DNA of 64,000 nt from the NCBI GenBank assembly GCA_034387635.1, contig JAOANU010000003.1, positions 1,178,001-1,242,000 on the forward strand. Reading direction: 5' to 3'. Numbering within the stretch: position 1 is the stretch's first letter; each line of letters starts with the position of its first letter. The position numbers and the translations under genes were made by a program. Under the pieces are notes generated by a model that saw only the letters and a list, made by a program, of their open reading frames with translations, had not been told where the DNA came from and searched no databases. This stretch comes from Rhodosporidiobolus odoratus. Taxonomy: Eukaryota; Basidiomycota; Microbotryomycetes; Sporidiobolales; Sporidiobolaceae. Of this stretch, positions 36,172-46,036 are shown piece after piece.

Positions 36172-37254
36172 ATGGCTGAATACGAGCTCATCTACCACGC
36201 TGGAATACCCGGCAGAGGCGAGTTCATCCGCCTACTTCTCGAGGCGACCGGCATCCCTTACGAGGACACAGCCTTGACTGTCGGACAAGACGCCATCAAG
36301 CCCTATCTCGACGGAACCTTTGAGGGTCGCGGTACGTTCCTCCCTTCGGAAACGTGCACTGCTTGAAGCAGCTCTCACGAACTCCTGCGCAGACACGAAC
36401 TCTCTCCCCTTCGCCCCGCCCATACTCAAGCATGGCGACGTTGTCGTCTCCCAAACCCCAAACATCCTCTTCTACCTCGCGACCCACATCTCGTCGCCCA
36501 TCGACCTCGATTCGTCTGAAGAGACGGAACCCGTAAAGAAGAAGGCCAGGACCTCGCCGGCTTCCATCGACGACCCGGCCATTTTCCATGCTCAGGCTCT
36601 TGCGCTCACCGCGCTCGACTGCACCAACGAGGTTCACGACACTCACCACCCCGTCGCGGTTAGTCAGTACTACGAAGGTACGCCGACTCACCTCTGCATT
36701 CGTCTCGTTCGCTCTTGCCCTGGCTTGTCCCAAAGTGGCACTTGAGCCTTTTCTGCTTTGTCTGACGCCTTCTTGCCTCTCTCAGATCAGAAGGATCCTG
36801 CTCTACTCAAAGCCAAGAATTTCCGCGAGGAGAGGCTACCTAAGTTCTTCCAGCATTTTGAAGACAACCTGCAGAAATCTTCTTCCGACTTCCTCCACAA
36901 ATCCGGCACCTCGTATGCGGACCTTACACTGTTTCAGCTCGTCGACGGTGTACGTCTAGCTTACTTGTCAACTGCACTGCCTGCTGTGCTGCTCAATTGC
37001 GATTCGAAGTGAGCACTTGATGCTGACCTTCTCGTTGCCTTTCTCCTGCCTCCCACCATACCCTGCCTGGGCAGCTCAAGTTCGCCTTTCCCAACCTCCT
37101 ACGACGCCTCGAGCCGCAGTACCCGAAGCTTCAAGCCCATTACGAGCGCATCAAAGCTGCACCTCGAATCAAGTCCTACCTCGAAAGCGATCGCAGGCAG
37201 AAATACAGCATGGGTGTATTCAGGTATTACGAGGAGCTTGATGAGAAGGTGTAG
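36172..37254 (+). CDS. Glutathione S-transferase (sigma/GST-N + GST-C type)
   Basis: ATG at 36172. The N-terminal thioredoxin-like domain begins YELIYHAGIPGRGEFIRLLL with the usual catalytic-site tyrosine region. An intron (about 36332-36392) joins EGR to DTNSLPFAPPILKHGD and VVSQTPNILFYLA, which contains the cis-Pro and SQ(T) glutathione gamma-Glu contacts. The C-terminal helical domain has AQALALTALDCTNEVHDTHH, then DQKDPALLKAKNFREERLPK, SYADLTLFQLVDG and PQYPKLQAHYERIKAAPRI. The end is YEELDEKV with the stop at 37252-37254. Five exons, about 260 residues. A charged loop (SSEETEPVKKKARTSP) is inserted between the domains. The family is clear; the substrate is not. Confidence 0.9.
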
Positions 37255-38023
37255 CAGGGCTCTGCAAAGGATCAGTCGCTACACCGCTTGTACCGTTCCA
37301 ATGTGGGAGCCTTGAGGCCTTGCGGCGGGGCCGAGGCGCTGAGCACGAGGTCAACACCATGATTGACATTCTATGGGTCTTGGCCAAAGAGCATGTTGGC
37401 ATGTCTCGCCCGGGTAGATGTCGTGTCAAAGAGCGCTATAATGCCCGGACCTGACCCTCTGACACACAATAGCCCTGCCACATTCCCCGTCTATGTCGGC
37501 GGCTTCTCACAATTTGTCGCTTCTGAGCCAAAGCGTTCCCCAGAGATCATCAGTCCCTTTGAGGTGGGAAGCCATCACTAAGCTTCTGGACTGCGGAGTG
37601 TCCCTGCAGGGGGTATCGCACGATGCACATCTGGGCGGAAAAGATCCTTCTTACATACTGTGTGACATGGATGGATCACTTGCTAGCGTTGAGCGATCTC
37701 CTGCATAGTCGTAGCTAGCTTGCACCCAGCCAGGATGGAGACAGAGGACCAGTGAGCCGTGCCATTGTTGACGAGTCCGGACACGGACTGGACGGGATCA
37801 GTGCCAAAGTGAATATTGGATTCCTAGGCCTTGGCCTGCCAGTGCGCTCTGAACGCTCGGCCCCAGGTTGCTGAGTGGTCACACATGGCGGTCTAGAATA
37901 CGCAGTCGTTGGGGGTGCCACGGTGCATCGTAGAACCTCACTAGGAATGAGGAGAAATAGTCAGCTCGCTGTACTCATATCACGCTGAGGAACAGTCACG
38001 CACCCCGTCTACCTGCCAGTGTA
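37255..38023. other. Intergenic region, convergent
   Basis: 769 bases between the GST stop and the 3' end of the orphan hybrid-binding-domain gene. All frames are broken and no protein, RNA or repeat is recognisable. Confidence 0.6.
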
Positions 38024-38329
38024 TCACTGCAATTTCTTCAGCGGAACCTCCGGTGAGCCCTCAGGTGATTTGACCGCCGTTGCGCTCCCCGATGCGAAGA
38101 CCCCCTCCTCGCCTTTCACATATGCTTCCGCCGCACCCCTCGTGGCGAACCGTTGCTGTCTGGCACCGGGGAAGCCTTCCACTTGCGCTTCAGCTTCCTC
38201 TTGGGTTCCGTAGACGCCCGGGTTGCGGCCGGCGCGGACTGGCACGATAAAAGAGTCAGCTGAGAAGGTCAGCCGAGGGGATAAGGGTGTCAAAGACTCG
38301 AACGGACCGGCGTAGAAGCCTTGCGGCAT
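38024..38329 (-). CDS. Orphan RNase H1-type hybrid-binding-domain (viroplasmin-like) protein
   Basis: Two exons. The first, ATG at 38329, is MPQGFYA plus one base; after a short intron with GTCCGT donor and tgccag acceptor the frame continues VRAGRNPGVYGTQEEAEAQV, EGFPGARQQRFATRGAAEAY and V, then a short Ser/Glu tail ending EVPLKKLQ. This is one complete Caulimovirus-viroplasmin/RNase H1 N-terminal domain (FYAVxxGRxPGVY, QVxGFxGA, FxxxxxAxxY) and nothing else; total about 78 residues. The RNase H1 gene immediately upstream on the same strand has the same domain with an intron at the same position and phase. The invariant tryptophan after GVY is replaced (GTQEE here, SSWPE in RNase H1) and the KK pair is RQQR. 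There is no catalytic domain downstream. It could be a functional small protein or a decaying partial duplicate. Confidence 0.72.
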   Translation of the reverse strand: MPQGFYAGPFESLTPLSPRLTFSADSFIVPVRAGRNPGVYGTQEEAEAQVEGFPGARQQRFATRGAAEAYVKGEEGVFASGSATAVKSPEGSPEVPLKKLQ

Positions 38330-38887
38330 CGAGGGAGGTGCGACTGTGAGGAAGATAAGCAGACAGGCGCGGGCGGACAGCGCGATGGAGCGGTGCAGGT
38401 CGAAGGAAAGCCCTCCGCGGAGAAAGGATGCGGCAGGAAAGGAGCAAGATGAGCCGATTCACGTGCTTGCGGCGGTGCGTCCACAGCTCAAGCAGCGTCG
38501 TACCAGGTATGTCGGGCCCAGTGTAGACGCGAAGAGGAGGTAGAACCTTCACAGCGAAGTGCGAGTAAACGAAGAGAGAATCGGAGCGAGTGTCGATCGT
38601 CAGCAAGTTCGGTATAGATAGCGGAACCGCAAGGAGGGCTCGCGACGACCATGCAATACAGCAGGCCATAAGCGGGGGTTGCGCTTTGTAGCATGACGAG
38701 GCGAGCGAGGATGTGAAGGGTCATAGCGCTCATCCATCCTGCAGAGCACGCACTTTTGGTCTGCATGTTGCCGCTAACCTTGCAACGGCGCCCCCTTACC
38801 GAAAGGAAAGTACTGCGAGAGGACGACGGGCTCTGTGCGACGAAGGCGTTGAACTAGGGGAAGCAGAGGTCAATTGCGGCGGGAGAG
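38330..38887. other. Spacer between tandem RNase H1-related genes
   Basis: 558 bases. The minus strand has open stretches (for instance SIPNLLTIDTRSDSLFVYSH around 38560-38615) and intron-like ends (gttagcgg ... gctctgcag near 38740-38780), but I could not join them into a recognisable protein, and no remnant of an RNase H catalytic domain is visible. It must include the promoter of the orphan domain gene. Confidence 0.4.
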
Positions 38888-40108
38888 CTAGAAAGCCTGA
38901 CTTTTCTCCAGCTCTTCCAACTCACCTGCATCAAGCAAGTCACTGTCCTGGACGCCCCACTGCACGTCCTCTACACTAGTGACCGTTCCCTTCCTCGCCC
39001 TTAGCGCCCGTTCGTTCTCTGCCGTCAAGGCAGCAAAGTCGACATCTTCTGCCTCTGGCTTCATCGCACCATTGTTGGCGAAGCGATCCGCTTGCTCGTT
39101 GCCCTCAATGCCGACGTGTGCTTTGACCTTGTGAAAGGTGATATTGGCGGTGGGCGAGGTTGAACCGGCGGGAGTGCGAAGGGCGAGGAGGGAAAGAACG
39201 TAACGAATCAGGTCCTGATTTGCGACAGCCTTGCCGTCGGACGTCTTCCAACCTCGTCGCTTCCAGCCGGGGATCCATTTTGAAAAGACTATAGAAGGCA
39301 GGAAATAACAGTCAGTCGTGGTCAAGCAGCCAGGAGAAAAACAGGAGCGTACCACCGATGGTATACTCCGAGTCGCTGCAGATCGTTAGTGGAAGGTCGG
39401 GTGTAGGATCGGACTCCAGAATGCGGGCGACAGCCTGCAAGTATACTCGTTATTCACAGGAAGAGGCAGAGATGAGCGTCAGGAGCAGAACTTACATACA
39501 TCTCCGCACGGTTGTTGGTTTGCAGCTTGCCTGCACCAGGTAGACGTTCTGAGAGGTTGCTATGGGAGAAGACAGGGTGTTAGCGTCAGTGTATACGGCG
39601 AGGGGAAACGGCAAGGATACTTACGGTGCTCCGGGTTCATGCGACCAGAATACGCCAATCCCCGCCACGGCTCCCTTCTGACCGTTTCCCCTCGAGCTAC
39701 CGTCACAGTACACGACCCTCTCGCCTTTTGGTAAACTGCTTTTCCCGAAGACGGGATCGACCTTGCGGCGTTTCGATGGCGGTTCGTCCTGGTCCAGCGC
39801 TCGACCTTTGCCTTTCGACGCTGTCGAGCTCGTGTTTGAGGTGATGCTTGACTGGCTCCCTCCAGCCGAGATGGACGGTTCTTTGCCAAAGCGAACGAAG
39901 TATTCGGCGTCCTGTCGGCTGGCGAAACTCTTGTGCTTGGCGCCCTGAAAGCCGTTGACCTGGTTCTGAGTTTCTGGCCATGAACTGTATACGCCCGGCT
40001 TGCGTCCCGCGTAGACTGCAGTCAGGCTGAGGGTTAGCTGAAGGAGGTCCGAGACCAGGGAGAGGGAGACGGACCAGCGTAGAACTTCTGGGTCTTGCCC
40101 TTTGCCAT
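38888..40108 (-). CDS. RNH1: Ribonuclease H1
   Basis: ATG at 40108 gives MAKGKTQKFYA, and an intron restores VYAGRKPGVYSSWPETQNQV and NGFQGAKHKSFASRQDAEYF, the N-terminal hybrid-binding domain. A linker with a basic PPSKRRKVDP motif (possible nuclear signal) follows. The RNase H domain then shows all four acidic catalytic residues: Asp in VVYCDGSSRGNGQ, Glu in NNRAEMYAVARIL, Asp in TICSDSEYTIGG, and Asp in VGIEGNEQADRFANNGA. KVKAH contains the catalytic-loop His region. The tail after this is Glu-rich and ends EELEKSQAF with the stop at 38888-38890. RNase H1 removes RNA from RNA:DNA hybrids. Small introns near 39300-39350, 39435-39494 and 39560-39622. It is divergent from HOP1 with only about 56 bases between the proposed starts. 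Confidence 0.92.
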
Positions 40109-40164
40109 TTCTCTGATGAGTCTGAACACCTTGGACGCGTTCGTAGAATGGTATGAAGGGAGAG

Positions 40165-43100
40165 ATGCGGGATGTCAAGACGCGAAACTCCCCACCTCGA
40201 ATTGACCTCGTCTCTCACCCTCACATCGCCTCTGACTGGTAAATAGACTGGTGCAAGATGGCGCAGGAATGTTCAGCTATCCTGGGGCACCCCTTTCGTA
40301 GCTGACACCCTCGTTTTCGCTGCTCTGCAGAAGCTCAAACCGACCGCCCTCGACTCGCAGCTAGTCACAGTCCAAAGCAGTCTGCAGCAAGTCAAGAGCC
40401 TTCTTGACGCAGGTATAGGCTGTATCACCTACTTGCGGTACGATTCATGCTTGTACCTCGGTATCGACGACAGCTGATCTCGATTTTCTCCTCATCCTCC
40501 CCCTCGTAGTGGTCTTTTCCCCGAAGAAGCCTTTGATGAGCAGAAGTTGCTCGCGCCTCGTCCTCCGTTATCTCGAACGTCGACGAAGGACAAGAACGAC
40601 GCCAAGGTCATGGACGAAATACCGTTGTCGGTCAGGGTCAAGAAGCTCAAGAGAGGAATGTCGAGCGAGGTGGACAAGCTCATGGATTGGCTCGTACGTT
40701 ACCCCTCTCACCCGGAAGATTAAAGCCATTGCCGAGAACCCTCAATCATGCGCAGGACAAGGGCGCTACCGAAGCCATCAAGAAAGGTTATCTCCATCAG
40801 CTGAGTCCGTTCTATATCCCTTCATCCCATTCCAAAGGCTTAGTCTCACTACGTCGACCACTAGTTTTTGCTATCTATCTCGATCCGGACGACCCGACCA
40901 ACGTAGTCGAGACCTACACTTTTACCTTCAACTACGAGACGGATGCACAAGGCAACAAGGTTTGTCCTGACCTCCGTCTCGACCGTCAACTATACTGACC
41001 CTTGCGAGCGACATGCAGCGTCCTGAGCTCGTAGTACAGAATCAGTTGAGCGACATGGTGATCTCTTCCACCTCGAGCGGTTCAAGCGAAGACCGACCTC
41101 GCCAAGTTGGTGACATCAAGCGCCAGGTTCAGGTCATGATCAAGAAGTAATCGCTGCATAATCTCGCAATAGACACGCGTCAACTGACTATTCGCCTATA
41201 CAGTCTCATCACTAGCACGCAACTTCTCGACGAACTCCCTCGCCGTCGCTACCTCACCGTCCGCCTATTCTACACGGATGAAACGCCGCCGGAGTACGAG
41301 CCGCCGTGCTTCAAGTACGCTCATTCGATGGTACTCCAACAGGCTGAGCTGACTTTGCGATGCAGGCCTGTACAGGACGACATGCCCGGATACACCTTAG
41401 CGACTCCGGGCGTTGACGACCCGCCCGACTTCGCTACCCTCGGTAGCATGTTCACCGGCTTCCACGGGTGCGCTCCGAGTGTTCCTCGCTTCACCCTACT
41501 GGCTGATCCGGTGATCCTCCCAGCGTCGCGCTTCATTCGGTCTCCATTGCTCATCTCCTCGACACCGCTTACGACGAGAAAATCACGCTGGACGAGGCAC
41601 TGCAGCGCAATCAGGATGATGCGGCCTCTCGTCCTGTCGTATGGAATGCCGAGTCGCTCGCTGGCAGCGTTACAGATGTAGACGCTCGCGTCGTCTCGCC
41701 AGAGCCTATTTTTATCAAGAATGCCCAGGGCGACTTCGTTCCGCTCGGAACAGTCAAGAAGGGCAGGGGCGGTGACATGGACGTCCTGAGGAAGAGAGTC
41801 GGGATGGAAGTGGACGAGGACGCTTTGATTATCGCAAGGGGCGAACTTGAGGAAACGCTTATCGATTCGAACCTTCCCGACAATGAGAATCTGCGCCGCG
41901 CTGTACGTGACGCCATGGCGCCTTCCCCTGCACGAACTGATTCTGACCGGACTATTGATAGATCACCGCTCTCGAACAACGCCCGCCACGCGGCGAAGGA
42001 GAGCTTCCCACGCAACCTGACCCCGTCGTGTCCCGGCAGCGTTCCTATCGTCCTCCAGTACCCTTCTTCGACGAGACGAACGAGCAATACGCCGCTCGTG
42101 CGCAAAGCCAAGGGCAGACGGGCGAATCATCGAAAGCCGGACCTTCTCAGCTTGCCCAAGTGGTTGAAGAGGACGAGACGACGGAACCGGCTAGCCCGCC
42201 TGCAGAGACGCAGCTTCTCGAATGTAAGGCTCTTCAACTGTATTCACGCTTCCTCTGCTGACAATCCTCCCCTCGTCAGATTCGCAACTAGCAGACGACC
42301 ATCCTTCCTTCCGAGACTCGACTGACCCCGAGCCTGATACGATCAAGTCTACAGTACCATCAGACGTCAAGGACCGTCATGGCGCTCCGGGATTGGCTGT
42401 GGCCGGTACGAAGAAAATTGCTCCCGTCGCCCAGACCACTCCTGGGCGTCCGTCTCGATCTCACACCAAAAACAGGTCCAGGGTGGCTCTTGAGGAGGCC
42501 TGCGAGTGTGGTGATAAGGAGGATGACGGAGCGATGATCGCTTGTGGCAGTCAGTCTTTCCTCTCCCGCTTCTAAAGAGCTGAATGGTGAATACGCGTCT
42601 TTCCCATCGCCCCCACCCATAGCTTGCGGCGTGTGGAAACACGTCGTCTGCTACGGTTACCACTCCCTCGAGGACGCTCGCCTTCCGGAAGATTTCGTTT
42701 GCTACCCTTGCCGCGTCGTCGAAGAACTCGAGGGCTCGCTCATCGACCCGACCCGCGAGGACGAGATACAACAGGCTCTAGCCGACTTGCGGACGCTGGC
42801 ACTCTTCCGTCGTTGTGCGTCCTGACCCCCCCTCTTCTGTCTCGATTGCGCTGACTCCCTCTCTCGATCTTCAGCCCTCACCGTCGTAAGCCACGAGGGG
42901 ATCCTTCCTGTCAAGCAACTCGCCGAGCGCCTCGGTCAGCCCTTTCTCCCAGTTTCATCCGCCCTCAACTCATCGCGCCTTCTCCGCAGGCGTCGACAAC
43001 GCCACCGCCGGCCAAGTGCTAAAACGCCTCCAGGTTGAAGGGTTCATCTACGAGCAAGCTCCGGTATCTCGCAGGTTGAAAGGTAAGGGCAACTCGCAAG

Positions 43101-44113
43101 TCGGATCGATCAAGAAAGGACCGCTCGTCGTCGACAAGTAAGCCTACCCGCTGCATAGGCTACTGTTGCTTCCGCTGACCATCTCGTCTCTTTCCAGGAC
43201 GCCGAAGCAAAGGAAAAAGAAGGCTGAATACTTCAACCCCGGCCGCGGCCATGAGTCCTCGTACAGTATGATGCTTGCGCTGACCAATGTGAACGCGGAG
43301 GGCGAGCCCGACGTCATGGCATGCACCCCCTCTTTCTCCGCTCCATGGCTCCAACTTACCTTTCTTCCACAGAGCTCACCCAAAGCCGCTGAGCTATTTC
43401 ACCAGCAAGGTTCTTCTTCTCCCGCAAAGAGCCAGGCGGCTTTAGCTGCGAAGCGCTCTGCAGCACTTCTAGTCGAAGAGACTCCTTCTCCTGCATTGCC
43501 ACATCACGTCGATGGCTCGTCTCCTTCCAGTCAAGCTCAGCAAGCCCCCCAAGCTTCGCCGCCTTCTCGCTTTTCTGCCATGGACGAAGACGATCCTATA
43601 CTTGCCTACTCGCCGTCCCAGCAGCAAAACACCCTTCCTTCCTCGACTCCGCAGGAGACGATCGCGACCGAAAAGAGCGAGTCTGCCACAGCGGCTGCAC
43701 CGAAGAAACCCAAGTCTCAAGAGCTCCCTAGGTCTTCGTATGATCCGAGCGCCGACAAGGGGAAAGGGAAGGCCAAGGCAGTCGAGCAGAAGAAAAATGA
43801 ATCTTTTCGTACCGCGGCTTCCAAGGAGCAGGTGCGCCTTTTTTCCCCCTCGTGTTCATCTTGTCTCGACATGGCTTAACTTAGATTGCTGCGTCAGGCG
43901 CCGTTTGCCGCTGGACCCTCGGTGAACAAGCACGAAGAACAGATCAAGCAGTCGTCTTCCGCCGCCACCCCTTCTGCCGCTTCCAGCAGTGCTCGCGGCA
44001 AACGTCCTCGCAGCGATGACGCGCAGATAGGCAGCTCCTCGAGCGTCGTCTCGAGCGTGAGGCCAAAGAGGAAACGCTGCAGTGATGGTGAGGGTGGAGC
44101 TATCGAGGTTTGA
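40165..44113 (+). CDS. HOP1: Meiotic HORMA-domain protein Hop1 with PHD finger and winged-helix region
   Basis: The HORMA domain is spread over several exons: QSSLQQVKSLLDAGIGCITY, LRGLFPEEAFDEQKLLAP, RVKKLKRGMSSEVDKLMDWL, VFAIYLDPDDPTNVVETYTF and LITSTQLLDELPRRRYLTVR, then ETPPEYEPPCFK. After a disordered middle, a PHD-type zinc finger reads ACECGDKEDDGAMIACG, CGVWKHVVCYGYHS and FVCYPC. A winged-helix-like block follows (SHEGILPVKQLAERLG, DNATAGQVLKRLQVEGFIY). The C-terminus is Ser/Pro/Lys-rich, ending GGAIEV with the stop at 44111-44113. Hop1 organises meiotic chromosome axes and crossover control; a PHD plus winged-helix chromatin-binding region is known from other fungal Hop1 proteins. 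The start is inferred: ATG at 40165 spliced to TCCAAAGC near 40373 keeps frame. A start at 40258 does not splice in frame. Confidence 0.85.
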
Positions 44114-44340
44114 ATCGCTTGTCGAGTTTGGACGAGGAGGAGGCGAGCTTGCCGTGCTTGAAGAGTTAAGGATGCAGTACTTGTGCAGTTTTTCCCCGAG
44201 TATAGCTAACAGAGCATGGCTCACCCTCGCACACAGGAAGAGAGAGAGGCTCTAGAGAAGGTATCGATAGTCGCTGCTTGTGCGGTTGCTCTAAGGTTGT
44301 CTACCTCATGCCTTCTACGTACCATACCTTGTATCGTCTA

Positions 44341-45683
44341 TCAATCGAAGAGGTAACTGAACTCCTGCTCCAATACCTGACGGATCGGGCCTGTTTCGAA
44401 AGGAATCCATGCGACGTCGTACTCTTCCCCCTTGATCGCTTCCTTCGTATATATTTTGGCATACTTCTTACCGTCTGTTGGCGCGTCGCGTTCGATCGCG
44501 GGGATGCCATGCACCAGGGTGCGCCGAGCGCCGTCAGGCAGCAGGAGGGAGGAGATGAAAGCGTTGGTCCAGGGCGCGTCGGGAGCATTTGACGACCAGT
44601 AGTCGCTACCCAAGCCGCAAGATCGTCATCTCAGTGTAGCTGGAGAATTGAGCAAGAGGAGAACGACGAACGCTACCAATTGATCACTCGGCGAGGTAGT
44701 GCCCGTCAGGTGGAAAGCCGGCGTCCAGTGACCTGGTTCATCGTCCGCCTTTGTGTGGTCCTTGATCACGTATCTAGCCGGCACGACCCGTCGGTAGAGC
44801 ATCCAACCCTCTGGCGGGTCGAGAAAGGTGGGAAGGTCGCCGACGAGTAGCTTTTCCTTGCGGAGCAGGAAGGATTCGCTGGGCGATAGGGAGCCCGTTG
44901 TTGCGCCGTCACGCAGAGGCATGGGTACTGGAGAGCCGCCACCGCCGAATCCTGCGCATCGACACATGTTGTTAGCGTGCAAGCCTTTCCGAACAATTGT
45001 AGAAAGTCCCCAACCGATGTCAAAGAGATACCGCTCTTCTGAACCTTCCCAGTCGACGATCAAGGCTACGTGGGTCGCCTGCGGATCTCATCGAGCTCGA
45101 GCGGAAGGTACGACTTTGCGGGGCAAGGAGAATTGAGAACGTACGGGTGACCACCAAATCCCGGCTTCTTTCGGATCCTTGCCTCGATGCAGGTAGACCC
45201 GCCCCCCGACTTCGCTCACTCGAAAGCCGAATCCTATCCAGAGAGACGGTCTGTGAGCGCTACGCGACAATATGTCGAGGTGGTAGAAATAAAAGGAAGG
45301 AAGAAAGAAGGCTCACCTCGCAAAAACGCGGCGGCAAGAGGATTGTTCGCATAGCAGTACCCGCCCTGCTTCCGCTTGACGATGCGGTCAAAGTTTCCCT
45401 TGCCTAGCTCCATCCCTGGACCACGCTTCAGCTCGATAGGTTTGTTCGGACCCTTCCAATCTTGGTGAGGGACATGAATACTGGTCGAGGAGAAGGGGAT
45501 GGAGAGGTGACAGCGCATGAGGATGCTGGCGAGTAGCTCGAATGATGGCTTATCATCGACCACAAATGCGGGCAGTCCGATCCGTTCGAGAAAGGCTTCA
45601 GAGTCGGCGCGATCTAGCATCGCGGCTTTGGGTGGAAGTGTCGTGGAGAAGTAGAGCGACTCTGCCGGGCGTTGCGAAGCCAT
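44341..45683 (-). CDS. Arylamine N-acetyltransferase family enzyme
   Basis: I chose ATG 45683 (MASQRPAESLYF). The N-terminal lobe has AFLERIGLPAF and LLASILMRCHLSIPFSSTSI. The catalytic Cys is in VKRKQGGYCYANNPLAAAFL, after an intron the chain continues GFGFRVSEVGGRVYLH, then THVALIVDWEG with the catalytic His and RYLFDIG with the catalytic Asp, joined to FGGGGSPVPMPL. The C-terminal part has LYRRVVPARYVIKDHTKADD, PWTNAFISSLLLPDGARRTL and ends QEFSYLFD. The Cys-His-Asp triad of NATs is intact. These enzymes transfer acetyl or other acyl groups from CoA to arylamines and hydrazines; in filamentous fungi they detoxify plant benzoxazolinones. The substrate here is unknown. It converges with HOP1 (227-base gap). 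Confidence 0.85.
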
Positions 45684-46036
45684 ATCCGACGATGTTGATG
45701 TAGAAGACAAGGTCTTCAAGCGAGATCGACGTGAAAAGGGATGGAAACAAGTCAAGACCGCGCGGGCCGCAGTTGCCGTCGGAGGCCTTGAGAGTCAAGT
45801 GCAGGCAACCCTGGATAAGGTATGCTTACTCGGTCCATTCCTTATCGAGAGACCTTTCTATCCTATACAGACAGCTCACTGCGACTTCCAGACCAAGGCG
45901 ATGAGGAGTTGATGAGGAGAAACACTTTACGGTTCGAGAGCCGCGCACAGAACGACATAACACTTCTGGACGTTGCTTGCGAGGTAGGAGGAGATGGAGA
46001 TAGGTGAGCGCGGAGCAGGATAGGGACCGGCAGCGT
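45684..46036. other. Intergenic region, NAT promoter / alkaline phosphatase 3' end
   Basis: 353 bases between two genes on the minus strand. No additional gene or motif supported. Confidence 0.55.

Noticed and set aside
38024..40108. Viroplasmin similarity as a sign of an integrated virus or retroelement
   Set aside because: The domain is the normal N-terminus of eukaryotic RNase H1; no capsid, protease or reverse transcriptase sequence is nearby, and introns are shared.
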